Below are positions 16,700-26,062 of a DNA stretch of 64,000 nt, in pieces. The notes beneath the pieces were generated by a model. It saw nothing but the letters and a program-made list of their open reading frames with translations. It was not told the DNA's origin and did not search any database. Made by a program: the position numbers and the translations under genes. Location of the stretch: positions 682,001 to 746,000 of the forward strand of contig NZ_PTXL01000003.1 of the NCBI RefSeq assembly GCF_004343775.1, written 5' to 3'. This DNA is from Burkholderia sp. SRS-46 (GTDB lineage: Bacteria; Pseudomonadota; Gammaproteobacteria; Burkholderiales; Burkholderiaceae). Position 1 is the first letter of the stretch. The number at the start of each line of letters is the position of its first letter.

Positions 16700-17959
16700 A
16701 TGTACTGCTACAGACCGAACCAAACGCGCAACGCGAACCAGGCCATCACGAACGGAGCAGCGCACGGCAGCCGGCGGATGTCCGGCATCGCCGGCGCCGT
16801 CGTGGCCGCGTGTCTCGCCGGCTTCGGCGCGGGGGCCGCGCACGCGCAGAGCAGCGTGACGCTGTACGGCCTGATCGACACGTCGATCACCTACGCGAAC
16901 AACCAGCGCACCCATGGCGCGGGTTCGCCGGGCAGCAGCAATTGGTCGATGACGAGCGGGGCACTGAATGCGTCGCGCTGGGGGCTGCGCGGCAGCGAGA
17001 ACCTCGGCGGCGGGATGTCGGCGATCTTCGCGCTGGAGAACGGTTTTTCGTCGTCCAGCGGCGCACTGTCGCAGAAGGGGGTCGACATGTTCGGCCGGCA
17101 GGCGTGGGTCGGGCTCGGTTCGAAGACGGGCGGCACGCTCACGTTCGGCCGCCAGTACGACCTGATCTTGGATTTCGTGACGCCGCTCGGCGCGTCGGGC
17201 CCCGGCTGGGGCGGCAACCTGGCCGTGCACCCGTACGACAACGACGATTCGAACCGCAACATCCGCATCAACAACTCGGTGAAGTACACGAGCCCGACGG
17301 TTCGGGGCTTCACGTTCGGCGCGATGTACGGCTTCTCGAACACGGCCGGCCAGTTCAGCAACAACGCGGCATGGAGCGCGGGCGTGTCGTATGCGAACGG
17401 GCCCTTCAAGCTCGGCGCGGGGTACCTGAAGATCAACCGGAACCGGAACCTTGCCAACCCGAACGGCGCGCTGAGCACGACGGACGGCTCGGCGACGATC
17501 ACCGGCGGCAGCCAGCAGATCTGGTCCCTGGCCGGGCGATATGCGTTCGGCCGGCATTCGGTCGGCCTCGGCTGGTCGCATTTGGCGACGGACGGCGTGA
17601 GCGGCGTGCTGCAGGGCGGCAGCATTGCACCGCTCAAAGGCGAGTCGCTGGTGTTCGACAACTTCTCGGTCGACGGACGGTACTTCGTCACGAACGCGCT
17701 TAGCCTGGCGGCCGCGTATACGTACACGATGGGCCGCTTCGAGACGCGCTCGGGCGAAACGCGCCCGAAGTGGAACCAGGTGGTCGCGCAAGTCGACTAT
17801 GCGTTTTCGAAGCGAACGGACGCGTACCTCGAAGGCGTCTACCAGAGCGTGAGCGGCGGCAACGGGAATCCGGCGTTCAACGCGACGGTCTGGACGCTGA
17901 CGCCGTCCGCGAACAGCAACCAGGTGATCGTCGCGCTGGGCTTGCGGCACAAGTTCTGA
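16700..17959 (+). CDS. outer-membrane general porin (OmpC-like)
   Basis: 419 residues as written. Signal peptide ends GAGAAHA-QSS; the mature protein begins SSVTLYGLIDTSITY and ends in GLRHKF with C-terminal Phe, both hallmarks of Burkholderia 16-stranded porins. Many regularly spaced aromatic/Gly strands (RWGLRGSENLGGGMSAIF, GGTLTFGRQYD). The start at 16700 gives a long N-region without a clear ribosome site; an ATG at 16778 would give a standard-length signal and 393 residues, so the start is uncertain. Diffusion channel for small solutes. It stands alone and converges on the peptidase islet. Confidence 0.93.
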   Translation: MYCYRPNQTRNANQAITNGAAHGSRRMSGIAGAVVAACLAGFGAGAAHAQSSVTLYGLIDTSITYANNQRTHGAGSPGSSNWSMTSGALNASRWGLRGSENLGGGMSAIFALENGFSSSSGALSQKGVDMFGRQAWVGLGSKTGGTLTFGRQYDLILDFVTPLGASGPGWGGNLAVHPYDNDDSNRNIRINNSVKYTSPTVRGFTFGAMYGFSNTAGQFSNNAAWSAGVSYANGPFKLGAGYLKINRNRNLANPNGALSTTDGSATITGGSQQIWSLAGRYAFGRHSVGLGWSHLATDGVSGVLQGGSIAPLKGESLVFDNFSVDGRYFVTNALSLAAAYTYTMGRFETRSGETRPKWNQVVAQVDYAFSKRTDAYLEGVYQSVSGGNGNPAFNATVWTLTPSANSNQVIVALGLRHKF

Positions 17960-17976
17960 GCGATCGCTTGCTGCGG

Positions 17977-18007
17977 CAGCCCGGCTTGGACAGGTCCTGC
18001 CGGGCTG
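17977..18007 (+). terminator. hairpin after the porin gene
   Basis: Perfect 9-bp stem CAGCCCGGC / GCCGGGCTG around a 13-base loop, 18 bp after the porin stop. No T-tract follows, so termination is uncertain. Confidence 0.4.
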
Positions 18008-18057
18008 GAGACGTTGCCGAGCCGCTTACCCTTCTTGTTCTGCTCATTTCGTCCTCT

Positions 18058-18089
18058 CCGGATTACATCAGCTTAGCTGATGTGTCCGG
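18058..18089. repeat. inverted repeat at the left edge of the low-GC islet
   Basis: ACATCAGC / GCTGATGT around TTA, extended by CCGGA / TCCGG outside. It lies between convergent genes exactly where base composition falls. It could be a bidirectional terminator or the end of a mobile element; no T-tract is present. Confidence 0.5.
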
Positions 18090-18142
18090 GGAGAACGGGG
18101 GAAGGCCAAGCTGTTTCCTGGTTTGTACACAGTCCTTGGATC

Positions 18143-19510
18143 TTAGTGGAGCTTCAGTGGGAGGCCGAATACCTCGTGGAGGAACTTCGGCCAGCCAGTA
18201 TTCTTGACGAACGAAACCGGCTTAAACGCGTTCGACACGTCGTAGCCGCTCACATCATCAACTCGCTTGTAGTCGATGTTGTTCTTGGGGAAAAAGATCG
18301 ACAGACCTTCGTCGCCGCATGTGTTGGCCTTGCCCTGACATCTCGCGCGGTAGTTCGCGATCACCGCCGAGTGGAGGCTAGTGCGCGCGAGCTTGGCTGC
18401 GGATGCCGTCGCCGGATCGGTCTGTTTGTTCGCCACGAGATTGTCGAGCCACGAGAACAGGTCGACCGCACCGGTATCCGGACCGGAGTAGTACTGCAGC
18501 GGCACGCGCGCTTCGCGCGCGGCGGCGGCACTGTTGAACGGCGATTGCGCGGAAACGGGCGCGCTGCCGCGTCCAAATGGCGATGCGAGCAATGCGCGTT
18601 CCGCTTGTGTGTTGGCACTGATCGACGCGACGGTCTTATTCAAATTGTCAATGATCGAATCGACATTGGCGAGATCAACCGCTGACAGCGTTACGTGCTC
18701 AAACGGGTTGGGGTTGGCGGTGTAGTAGCGCTGGTAATGCGCGACGATTAACCTCGACAGGTCGCGGGCGCTCATCGCCGGATTCGCGGCGAGATCACCG
18801 AGGAAGCCGTAGTCCCAGCCGGCGGCCGGCTCCAGCTCCTCGCTGCCAACGAGGTAGCGCGCCCGCGAGCGTAGTTCGTAGGCGTTCTCGACGTTCGCCA
18901 TCAGGCACGCGTCGAAACCCGCGATGTCAACCTTGTCGTCGCCGAACACCTGGTGAATCGCGTTCGCGACATCGACGTTGTAGAGCGCGTGCTTGGTTTC
19001 CTCGTCGTACGACACCGAACGAGTCGTGGGCGACCACTTCGTCTTCGCGCGCCATCCCATCCCGTGATTCCAGACGACCACAAGGTAATGTTTCGCCGGG
19101 TGATATTGCCTGCCCCATGTGAGGAATTCGCGAAACGCGTCGATACTTCCCATGTCGGTGTTTTGTACCGCTTGAGCGGGATCCTGAACCGCGTTGGCCG
19201 CATCGGCAGTCATGCCCCTCGCGACGACGAACCGCTTCACACCGGTCCAACCGCCGGCCTCGTCGGAATTGCCGATGCGACCGAGTTCGACTGCAATCTT
19301 CAACTGGTTCGAGCTGCCCGTGTCGGCCATCTGCCTCCAATTGGGGAAGGCGTAGCGTTCGAGATCATTTTTGGCGTTCATATAAACCAGCACACTCCAT
19401 TCGGGCAGTGGTTCGGGAACGGCTTGGGCGGCCGAGGCGTTAGCGGAGCCGGCGAGCGCGGCAGACAACAGCAACGCGGTTGACACAAGTGACCTAGACA
19501 ATTTTTTCAT
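18143..19510 (-). CDS. secreted clostripain-type cysteine peptidase (family C11)
   Basis: 455 residues with a signal peptide (residues 1 to about 28). Caspase-like C11 fold: catalytic His149 in VVVWNHGMGWR and Cys202 in IAGFDACLMANVENAYEL, the standard pair. SVLVYMNAKNDLE near the N terminus is the first strand of the fold. Clostripain relatives cleave after Arg or Lys and are often self-activated by calcium; the two genes upstream on this strand encode a degenerate EF-hand protein and a serine carboxypeptidase lipoprotein, giving a possible exported proteolytic set. GC content is lower than in the flanks, suggesting acquisition. Confidence 0.9.
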   Translation of the reverse strand: MKKLSRSLVSTALLLSAALAGSANASAAQAVPEPLPEWSVLVYMNAKNDLERYAFPNWRQMADTGSSNQLKIAVELGRIGNSDEAGGWTGVKRFVVARGMTADAANAVQDPAQAVQNTDMGSIDAFREFLTWGRQYHPAKHYLVVVWNHGMGWRAKTKWSPTTRSVSYDEETKHALYNVDVANAIHQVFGDDKVDIAGFDACLMANVENAYELRSRARYLVGSEELEPAAGWDYGFLGDLAANPAMSARDLSRLIVAHYQRYYTANPNPFEHVTLSAVDLANVDSIIDNLNKTVASISANTQAERALLASPFGRGSAPVSAQSPFNSAAAAREARVPLQYYSGPDTGAVDLFSWLDNLVANKQTDPATASAAKLARTSLHSAVIANYRARCQGKANTCGDEGLSIFFPKNNIDYKRVDDVSGYDVSNAFKPVSFVKNTGWPKFLHEVFGLPLKLH

Positions 19511-19594
19511 CGATTTTCCTTTTAATTTGATGGTGAAAAAGCATGCAGGACAGCTATATCGCGAAGTATTTTCTTGTTCCTCCTATGCGACGCT

Positions 19595-19954
19595 TTACGC
19601 TCCAGGAAGCCGGATCGCTGCACGACGCCTGACATAACGCGCGACATCCTCGAAGCGAACGGAACCTTTATGTTTCGTGTCCATCTCTGAGAAATGATCT
19701 GCAGCCCATCCCCAGCCGCTCTTGACTGCGTCATCTTTCGTCAGCAGATGGGTCGATGGGTTTGCTGCAGCATCAAACTGCTTCTTTAGATTCACAATGA
19801 TCGCGTCGCCGGCTTCCTGCTCCGTGAGCGGGGCTCTCGGAGCGCTTGACGAGATTGGGGGCCTCCCAAATCGCTCACCTGCGTAGACGGCTTGACCGGC
19901 GAGCATCAGTAGCGGTGCCAGCAGCGCCGTGCCGATTAAAACATGACGAGTCAT
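19595..19954 (-). CDS. exported protein with a degenerate EF-hand
   Basis: 119-residue protein. The start at 19954 is preceded by TTGGAG at good spacing; a TTG at 19966 is less likely because it overlaps that ribosome site. A signal peptide ends around QAVYA. Near the C terminus, EMDTKHKGSVRFEDVARYV has the spacing of an EF-hand loop (Asp at 1, Gly at 6, hydrophobic at 8, Asp at 12), but positions 3 and 5 are Lys, so calcium binding is doubtful. The gene lies 84 bp upstream of the C11 peptidase and just downstream of the S10 peptidase on the same strand. Possible regulator or inhibitor of these peptidases; unproven. Confidence 0.7.
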   Translation of the reverse strand: MTRHVLIGTALLAPLLMLAGQAVYAGERFGRPPISSSAPRAPLTEQEAGDAIIVNLKKQFDAAANPSTHLLTKDDAVKSGWGWAADHFSEMDTKHKGSVRFEDVARYVRRRAAIRLPGA

Positions 19955-19998
19955 TTTGTTCTCCAATAGTCGATAGACGGCCGATCGAATTGCCGGAT

Positions 19999-21804
19999 TT
20001 ATGTGCCGTAGAAGATGTCGAGATTGGCGCGCATCGACGTACGCGACGATTCAGTCAAATATTCCATGTGACCGCCATCGTCCTCCTTGACAACAACGCG
20101 GCCGCCTTTTCCGGGATTCGTCAGATCCAGCAGGCCGACGTACGCCAGATCGAGCTCGGTCTGGAAAAACGGGGTCACACTGTCATGATAACCATGCAGC
20201 ACTAGAACCTTGACATCTGGCGCATACACCAATGTTTCGACCAGGTCGAGTACGCTGCGGCTCTGACTTTCCCCTCTATGTCCATGCACCCAGTAATTGA
20301 CGGCGACGTCACTGCCATAGAGTTGCATTTCATTGGCGTTCCTGTAATTAAATTGCTCCACCAATAGCGGTTTGATGGCGCCATAGAAAGCCGCATCCTC
20401 GTAGAAAGACAATTTAAAATTGAATTCTCCCGTCTTCAGCATGCGCCCATCGTAGTCATTGAACGACACGGAAGTGCCTGCCGGATAAAGCTGAGTGCCG
20501 ATGGAGCGGAAATTAAAATTCCCCAGGTCAAGTGGCCGAGACGCCAGGTCATTTGCTGACCACCCTCCAATCCTGTTTAGTTCAAGGGCAAGCGAATTGG
20601 AGATAGTTACAGTGAAATTTATTGATGGGGAAAGTTTGTCAATTACAAATTTCCGAAGGTGGGATGCATAATCATCATTTGACTGCGCGCCTCGGACAGA
20701 GGATTTCCCAAAAAAAGCGGCCACTTCTGCTACCGTTGGGAAACTCCCCAGTGCATTATCACCTTTGGTTGCCACGTATCCATAATCCAGGATGGGTGAT
20801 TGAAGGGCCATTCCGGACAACACAATCGGCTTCTTTCCGGTTGGGTCCTGCGCGTAATCCCGTGTGCCTGCTTTCACGAGCAGATCGGCCAGAATGGGGG
20901 TGCGAATGCCACTATAGGATTCGCCCATCAGATATTTCGGCGAACTCTGGCGATTATTTCGGTTGATATATGCAGTGATGAAATCCCGAAACACTTCCGC
21001 ATCGGCATCCGTACTCCAGAAATCGCGATTCTTGTGAGGCGCGATGGCTTCCGAGTAGCCGCTTCCAACGATGTCCACGTACACGAGATCCGTCTGATCC
21101 AGCAGGGTCTGATCGTTGTCGACCAACGGGTAGCTATCGGGCATATCGGGACCATCGGGCACCTTCGGTGCACCGACCGTCAGCCGTTTGGGTGCCCACG
21201 AACCCAAATGCAACCAGATCGACGGCTCACCCGGGCCGCCGTTGAACACGAAAGTAACCGGTCGTTTGTCCTTGGGCAAGTCATCACGCGTATAGGCCAT
21301 ATAGAACACCGACGCCTTGGCATCCTTCTTCGTCGGATTGGCCGAATCCTTGGGCGCCCATGCGATCAGATGGCCCGCCGATGCGGTGTACGCGATTGTT
21401 TTGCCGTTGGCGGTCATTTGATGATGTTTGGCACTCGGCGTCTCGTCAACGGATTTGAGATCGAGGCTTGCCGAGGCAACGTCATCGGTGGTGTCACCTG
21501 CACCACCATTGGGGCCGCTGCGATAACTCACGCTATTCATCGCATCTGCGTCCTGGGCAGCCGCATAGTGGTTGGGGTCTACGATCGCATGGTCAGCCGG
21601 CCAATTGATTGGCGATGCTGGCGGCGACGAATTGGTTTGCGGTGGTGAACTAGTCGCTGATGGCAGAGTCGGCGCGGTTTTGGCGATACTCGTGGAATCG
21701 TTATCTCCGCCGCACGCAGCCAGTGTCACCGTAATCAGGAGGCCGAGCGAAAGTTTTAGTCTGACATTTGATGAGAAAAGATACTTAAACGGGCAGCGAC
21801 GCAT
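19999..21804 (-). CDS. serine carboxypeptidase-like lipoprotein (peptidase S10)
   Basis: 601 residues. Lipobox TLAAC puts the acylated Cys at 31, followed by a Ser/Thr/Pro linker, so it is a membrane-anchored exported enzyme. S10 alpha/beta-hydrolase motifs: FNGGPGEPS oxyanion region (about 188), nucleophile Ser296 in MGESYSG, Asp541 in LHGYHDSVTP and His579 in DDGGHMEYL. Start chosen at the ATG at 21804 (GGAGA upstream). S10 peptidases remove C-terminal residues, best at acidic pH. Base composition is clearly lower in GC than the chromosome around it. It is first in a run of three same-strand genes with the EF-hand and C11 proteins. Confidence 0.9.
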   Translation of the reverse strand: MRRCPFKYLFSSNVRLKLSLGLLITVTLAACGGDNDSTSIAKTAPTLPSATSSPPQTNSSPPASPINWPADHAIVDPNHYAAAQDADAMNSVSYRSGPNGGAGDTTDDVASASLDLKSVDETPSAKHHQMTANGKTIAYTASAGHLIAWAPKDSANPTKKDAKASVFYMAYTRDDLPKDKRPVTFVFNGGPGEPSIWLHLGSWAPKRLTVGAPKVPDGPDMPDSYPLVDNDQTLLDQTDLVYVDIVGSGYSEAIAPHKNRDFWSTDADAEVFRDFITAYINRNNRQSSPKYLMGESYSGIRTPILADLLVKAGTRDYAQDPTGKKPIVLSGMALQSPILDYGYVATKGDNALGSFPTVAEVAAFFGKSSVRGAQSNDDYASHLRKFVIDKLSPSINFTVTISNSLALELNRIGGWSANDLASRPLDLGNFNFRSIGTQLYPAGTSVSFNDYDGRMLKTGEFNFKLSFYEDAAFYGAIKPLLVEQFNYRNANEMQLYGSDVAVNYWVHGHRGESQSRSVLDLVETLVYAPDVKVLVLHGYHDSVTPFFQTELDLAYVGLLDLTNPGKGGRVVVKEDDGGHMEYLTESSRTSMRANLDIFYGT

Positions 21805-21962
21805 GTTGTCTCCATACCAATCTTGGATGTTGATGATTGCACGATAATTAGTTTGCCTAAACAAATGAAACAGATAAAAATCAATCTTGGTCGAGATAGG
21901 GTAGGTTTCGTTTGCAAGCTGGAGCGGATGAAATATTTGGTAGCAAGGTGGCTGCTATATAA

Positions 21963-22694
21963 GAGACGGTTTCATAGAGCCTGTTCGGCGCGCCGGAGAG
22001 CGTTCCAGCAGATTAGGCAGCAACCGAGTTTGAGGAGCGCGCCGTGCATATCGGCACGGCGCTTGAAACGAATACGGAGGCGACGGAAGTGATGCAGCCA
22101 AGCATGCCTGCGTTCAACGACCCAGCGATATTTGCCAAGGCCGCTGCCATGTTCGGTTCGGCGCTCGGCGATCACCGGCTCGATACCGCGCTTGCGCAAT
22201 GCTCGTCGATGTCGCTCGGCGTCGTAACCGCGATCGGCGTAGACCACACGCGGTCTCTGCAGTGGGTGGCCGCGCAATCCGCGAATCGATGATGAATCGA
22301 CAGCGGCTCGCGAGAAGTCGATCTGGTCTGCTGCTCGCAGCTTCGCGGGCAGCAGTTCGTGCAAGCGGTCCCGCACTCCGGCAGCCTGCCGATCGCGTAG
22401 CCGTCGCCAACATGTCACGCCCGAGCCGCATCTCATCTCGGCGGGCAGGTCGCGCCAGCGCAGTCCGGTCTCGAGAACGAACAAGATTCCGATCAGCGCG
22501 GCGCGATTCGAAACAGGCAGGCGACCTGGATTCTTCTCGCGCCGCGGCTTGGCTGGCGGCAGTAACGGCTCGATCGTGTCCACAATTCGTCGTCGATGAT
22601 CGGCTTGCCCGTCTCCTCTGCCTCGGTTGTTCCGATGCCTGAGAACAGCTCGCCGCACAAGTTAAGCCTCACGGGGCCTTTGTGAAACCGTCTC
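21963..22694 (-). mobile_element. decayed IS5-family insertion sequence
   Basis: Bounded by a 12-bp perfect inverted repeat: GAGACGGTTTCA at 21963-21974 and its complement at 22683-22694. Contains one transposase pseudogene. I see no clear target duplication. A solo copy of the right end recurs at 23080-23163. Confidence 0.8.
21972..22612 (-). pseudogene. IS5-family transposase remnant (start lost, frameshift, internal deletion)
   Basis: Recognisable IS5/IS427-type transposase: KPIIDDELWT, then EPLLPPAKPRREKNPGR, GLRWRDLPAEM, FSRAAVDSSS, VVYADRGYD, RRTEHGSGLGKYRWVVERR and the C-terminal LKLGCCLICW. Three lesions are visible. The codon where ATG is expected reads ACG (22610-22612), whereas the solo end copy retains ATG. 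The frame changes near 22574, consistent with a one-base loss. About 50 residues normally between DSSSIR and GLRGHP are missing in frame, apparently by recombination between two Ile-Arg codons. That segment carries the middle Asp of the DDE triad, so the enzyme cannot be active. Confidence 0.85.
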
Positions 22695-23079
22695 CAAAGC
22701 ACTTCAACTCACCAGACGGCGCGTGCGCGGTCAGACCTCTCCGCGATCTCGTTGACGACGGGAGAGACTTGACCTTGAGTACGACACGAAACCAGTCGAT
22801 GCCTGGCACAAGCATTTCGACCGGTAATAGACGCTGGGTCTCAGGAGCAATTGTCGCGACGAAGCTGAATTGCAGCAATGACCCGATCTCTGAATTTATG
22901 TATAGGAATACTCCTAAATAAAGTATCGGAAAAGCCTGATTTCAAAGTTTTATTTTTACACGTGCTAATTTGCACAATTGAATCATGCTGGAATAATATT
23001 CAAATAAAGTTCGCATGGCTCAATAACATTGAGTGCCTTCCAGTCACCTGCCACAAAAAATGCGACCTCGCTCTCCATC
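22695..23079. other. AT-rich stretch between IS remnants, no gene recognised
   Basis: Short open frames exist on both strands, but none has family features or a good ribosome site. Composition is lower in GC than the flanks, as in the islet to the left. Confidence 0.5.
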
Positions 23080-23163
23080 TCCTCTGCCTCGGTTGTTCCG
23101 ATGCCTGAGGTTAACAGCTCGCCGCACAAGTTAACAGCCCAACGGGGCCTTTTTGAAACCGTC
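23080..23163 (-). repeat. solo end of the IS5-family element
   Basis: About 84 bp that repeat 22613-22691 almost exactly (CTCTGCCTCGGTTGTTCCGA through GAAACCGTC), with small indels. It breaks off right after the position of the transposase ATG, so only the terminal non-coding part remains. Direct orientation relative to the first copy. Confidence 0.8.
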
Positions 23164-23165
23164 CC

Positions 23166-24125
23166 TTAGAGACCACCCTGCGCCTCCATGCGCACGTCGC
23201 GCCGAACCGCCTGCGGCGGCACGCCGAATCCGCGTACGAAGGCTTCGCGCATGTGGCGGCGGTCGCGAAAGCCGGTTTCCTTTGCGATCACGTCGAGCGG
23301 ATGCCGGCTCTGCTCGATCATCAGCCGCGCCGCTTCGAGCCGAAGCCGCTCGATGGCCTTGGCCGGCGACTGTCCCGTTTCGAGCGTGAACACGCGGCTG
23401 AACTGGCGCGGGCTCAGGTGTACGGCGTCGGCCAGTTCCTCGACCGTCAGCGCGTGGCTCAGGTTCTGGCGCGCATAGTTCAGCGCATTCTGGATGCGGT
23501 CGGATTTCGGCGCGAGGTCCAGCATCTCCGAATGCTGCGACTGGCCGCCGGCCCGGCGCTGGTGCATCACCAGCTTGTGCGCGACTGACCGGGCCGTTTC
23601 CGCGCCCAGATCCTTTTCCACCATCGCGAGCGCCAGGTCGAGGCCGGCCGTCATGCCGGCGGAGGTCCAGATCGGCCCGTCGACGATGTAGATCCGGTCG
23701 TCCTCGACGCGGATGTCCGGAAAGCGCTTCTGCATCTCGCGCCCGAACGCCCAGTGCGTCGTCGCGCGCCGCTGCGCCAGCAGGCCCGCTTCCGCGAGCA
23801 CGAAGCCGCCGGTGCAGATGCCGGCGATGCGCCGCGCGCGCGTGCCCGTCTTGCGCAGGAACGCGAGCACGCCGTCCGGCGCGGGCGAGGCGAGCGGATC
23901 GTTGACCCCGGCGACGATCCACGTATCGACGTCGAGCCGGCCGCGCAGCGGCCGCGTGCTCACCGCGACGCCCAGCGACGAGCGCACGTCGCCGCCGGCG
24001 ACCGAGAAATTGTCGAGCGTGTAGAACGCGTCGCCCGTCGTGAGGTTCGCGTACTCGAACACCGACTGCGGCGCGAGCGCCATGATCTGGAAACCGTCGC
24101 TGATCAGGAAGCCGATCCGGTGCAT
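23166..24125 (-). CDS. GlxA-type AraC transcriptional regulator with DJ-1/PfpI domain
   Basis: 319 residues. The N-terminal DJ-1/PfpI-like domain (about 4-190) has the nucleophile-elbow motif GICTGGFVLAEAGLL. A C-terminal AraC/XylS double helix-turn-helix follows (about 215-310; LTVEELADAVHLSPRQFSRVF and GFRDRRHMREAFVRGFGV). Family members sense small metabolites. Divergently transcribed from the short-chain dehydrogenase at 24264, 138 bp away, which is its likely target. The 3' end abuts the solo IS end at 23163, leaving the gene intact. Confidence 0.93.
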   Translation of the reverse strand: MHRIGFLISDGFQIMALAPQSVFEYANLTTGDAFYTLDNFSVAGGDVRSSLGVAVSTRPLRGRLDVDTWIVAGVNDPLASPAPDGVLAFLRKTGTRARRIAGICTGGFVLAEAGLLAQRRATTHWAFGREMQKRFPDIRVEDDRIYIVDGPIWTSAGMTAGLDLALAMVEKDLGAETARSVAHKLVMHQRRAGGQSQHSEMLDLAPKSDRIQNALNYARQNLSHALTVEELADAVHLSPRQFSRVFTLETGQSPAKAIERLRLEAARLMIEQSRHPLDVIAKETGFRDRRHMREAFVRGFGVPPQAVRRDVRMEAQGGL

Positions 24126-24263
24126 GTCCGTTCTCCCGTCGATTCGCGCAAAGCGGTCACGCGATGTCCTGAATCATACCCATCTACGTCATTTCCGTCT
24201 TTCCGGGTCAAGGCCAGAATGCACTCACGCATTCATTCATGACCTTCAAACAGGAGTGACGTC

Positions 24264-25064
24264 ATGTCTCAAGCACACCGTGGTACAGCCCTGATTACCG
24301 GCGCATCGTCGGGTCTCGGCGCCATTTACGCCGACCGGCTCGCACGCCGCGGCTACGACCTGATCCTGGTCGCGCGCAACCGCGACCGGCTGGTCGCGCT
24401 GGCCGAGCGCATCACGAACGACACGCACCGGAGCGTCGAAATCGTCGATGCGGACCTGAACGACCGCGCGGCGCTTGCCGCCGTCGAAGCGAAACTGAAG
24501 CAGGACGCGAGCATCACGCTGCTGGTCAACAACGCGGGCGTGGGCACGCATACGCCGCTGCTCGACAGCGACGTCGACGCGATGACGCGGCTGATCGACC
24601 TGAACGTCACCGCACTCACCCGCCTCACGTATGCCGCTGTGCCGGGCTTCGTCGCGCGCGGCAACGGGGCCGTGATCAATATCTCGTCGATCGTCGCGAT
24701 CTCGCCGGAGACGCTCAACGGCGTCTACGGCGGCAGCAAGGCGTTCGTGCTCGCGTTCAGCCAGTCGCTGCATCACGAGCTCGCCGACAAGGGCGTGCAG
24801 GTGCAGGCGGTGCTGCCGGGCGCAACGGCGACGGCGTTCTGGCAGACCGGCGGCCTGCCGGTCGAGCACTTGCCGAAGGAGATCGTCATGTCGGCCAGCG
24901 ACATGGTCGATGCGGCGCTGACGGGCTTCGATCGTCGCGAACTCGTGACGATCCCGTCGTTGCATGCGGGTGAGGAGTGGGACGCGTACGAGGCGGCGCG
25001 GCGCACGATGTCGCCGCACCTGTCGAACGATGTTCCGGCGCCGCGCTATACGGCGGCGCGATAA
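24264..25064 (+). CDS. short-chain dehydrogenase/reductase (classical SDR)
   Basis: 266 residues. NAD(P)-binding TGASSGLGAIYADRLA (residues about 12-27), NNAGV, the catalytic Ser in INISSIVA, and YGGSK carrying the Tyr and Lys. The Arg in VARNRDR suggests NADP(H) preference. AGGAG ribosome site upstream. Single gene divergent from the GlxA-type regulator. Substrate unknown. Confidence 0.93.
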   Translation: MSQAHRGTALITGASSGLGAIYADRLARRGYDLILVARNRDRLVALAERITNDTHRSVEIVDADLNDRAALAAVEAKLKQDASITLLVNNAGVGTHTPLLDSDVDAMTRLIDLNVTALTRLTYAAVPGFVARGNGAVINISSIVAISPETLNGVYGGSKAFVLAFSQSLHHELADKGVQVQAVLPGATATAFWQTGGLPVEHLPKEIVMSASDMVDAALTGFDRRELVTIPSLHAGEEWDAYEAARRTMSPHLSNDVPAPRYTAAR

Positions 25065-25165
25065 GTCGTCCCTGTCGATCCGGCATTCGATCGAAACCGA
25101 TCAGGAGTCCATGTCACGGGGCTCAGTTTCGAAGGCGAGCAGTCACGCGCGAACGCGATGCGGGA

Positions 25166-25942
25166 TCATTTGGCTGCGGCCGCGTTGTCCTTTGCCGCGG
25201 ACGTCGACGCGCCGATGTTGCTCGATTGCCTGACGAGCTGCTCGGTCATCGCGGCGGCGACTGCGTTGGACCCCGTGGACGAGCCGCGCTGGTCCGTGCT
25301 CGAGCGAGCTGGAAGGTTGGGCATCGGCAATGAAGGATCGAGCTTGGCCGACTCGCGCACGAGCGCGGCCGTTTCAGGCGTCGTGCCCTGATTCGGCGTT
25401 GCGTGACGTTCGAGGCCGTCGCGTCGGCGCGGCGCGCGTTGTGCCGGGCCTGTCTTGGAAGCGGAAGAGTCCTGGGCATCGACCGACACGACGGTGACGG
25501 ACGGTGGCGCGCTCGGCTGCGGTTGGGGCTGCGGGTGCAGTTGCACGCTGACGCGCGGTGTCGCCGAGCCCGATGCGGGCGCCGCGCTGACGGCCACGGG
25601 TGCCTGCTTTGGCGGCGCGCTCACGGGCGCGGGCGGCGGTTGCGATACGGTGCTGACAGGTGCAGGCGGCGGTGGCGGCGCAGCGTCGACATGCTTCGCG
25701 GGCGCAGCGGGCGCGACAGGTGCAGGCGCGGCGGAAACCGGCGCGGGCCGGATGCTGCCTTGCGACGCGTGATCTTCGTTCGATCGGACGTCGGCGGACA
25801 GCGTTCGGGCAGGATCGGCGATGCCGGCCGTGCCTTCTTCCATCGCACGGTGGTCCGCCTTGAGGAGCATCAGGTACGACGTGCCTGTCGCCACAACCAG
25901 AAGCCCCCCGGCAATCATCAGTGTCTTGCGGGCATTCCTCAT
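25166..25942 (-). CDS. membrane-anchored Pro/Ala-rich protein
   Basis: 258 residues. One N-terminal membrane helix (about 8-26, TLMIAGGLLVVATGTSYLML) is followed by a long low-complexity region of Ala, Pro and Ser with QPQPQP-like runs, then a hydrophilic tail. The layout resembles a periplasm-spanning linker protein anchored in the inner membrane, as in TonB or secretion accessory proteins, but no functional domain is recognised. The ribosome site is weak. Convergent with the SDR gene. Low complexity makes homology searches unreliable. Confidence 0.6.
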   Translation of the reverse strand: MRNARKTLMIAGGLLVVATGTSYLMLLKADHRAMEEGTAGIADPARTLSADVRSNEDHASQGSIRPAPVSAAPAPVAPAAPAKHVDAAPPPPPAPVSTVSQPPPAPVSAPPKQAPVAVSAAPASGSATPRVSVQLHPQPQPQPSAPPSVTVVSVDAQDSSASKTGPAQRAPRRRDGLERHATPNQGTTPETAALVRESAKLDPSLPMPNLPARSSTDQRGSSTGSNAVAAAMTEQLVRQSSNIGASTSAAKDNAAAAK

Positions 25943-26062
25943 ACTTCATTCACCGGTCATTCAATCGACATGACTGGACGATGATAAACGAGCGTCGCCG
26001 CATCCCCTCCGATGAATACAATTTGTTGCATTGCGCTGATACCCCATTTCCCCGGGGCGTAT

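Noticed and set aside
18058-18089. Calling the 18-kb inverted repeat a terminator
   Set aside because: The stem is good but no T-tract follows on either strand, and it coincides with a composition break; reported only as a repeat.
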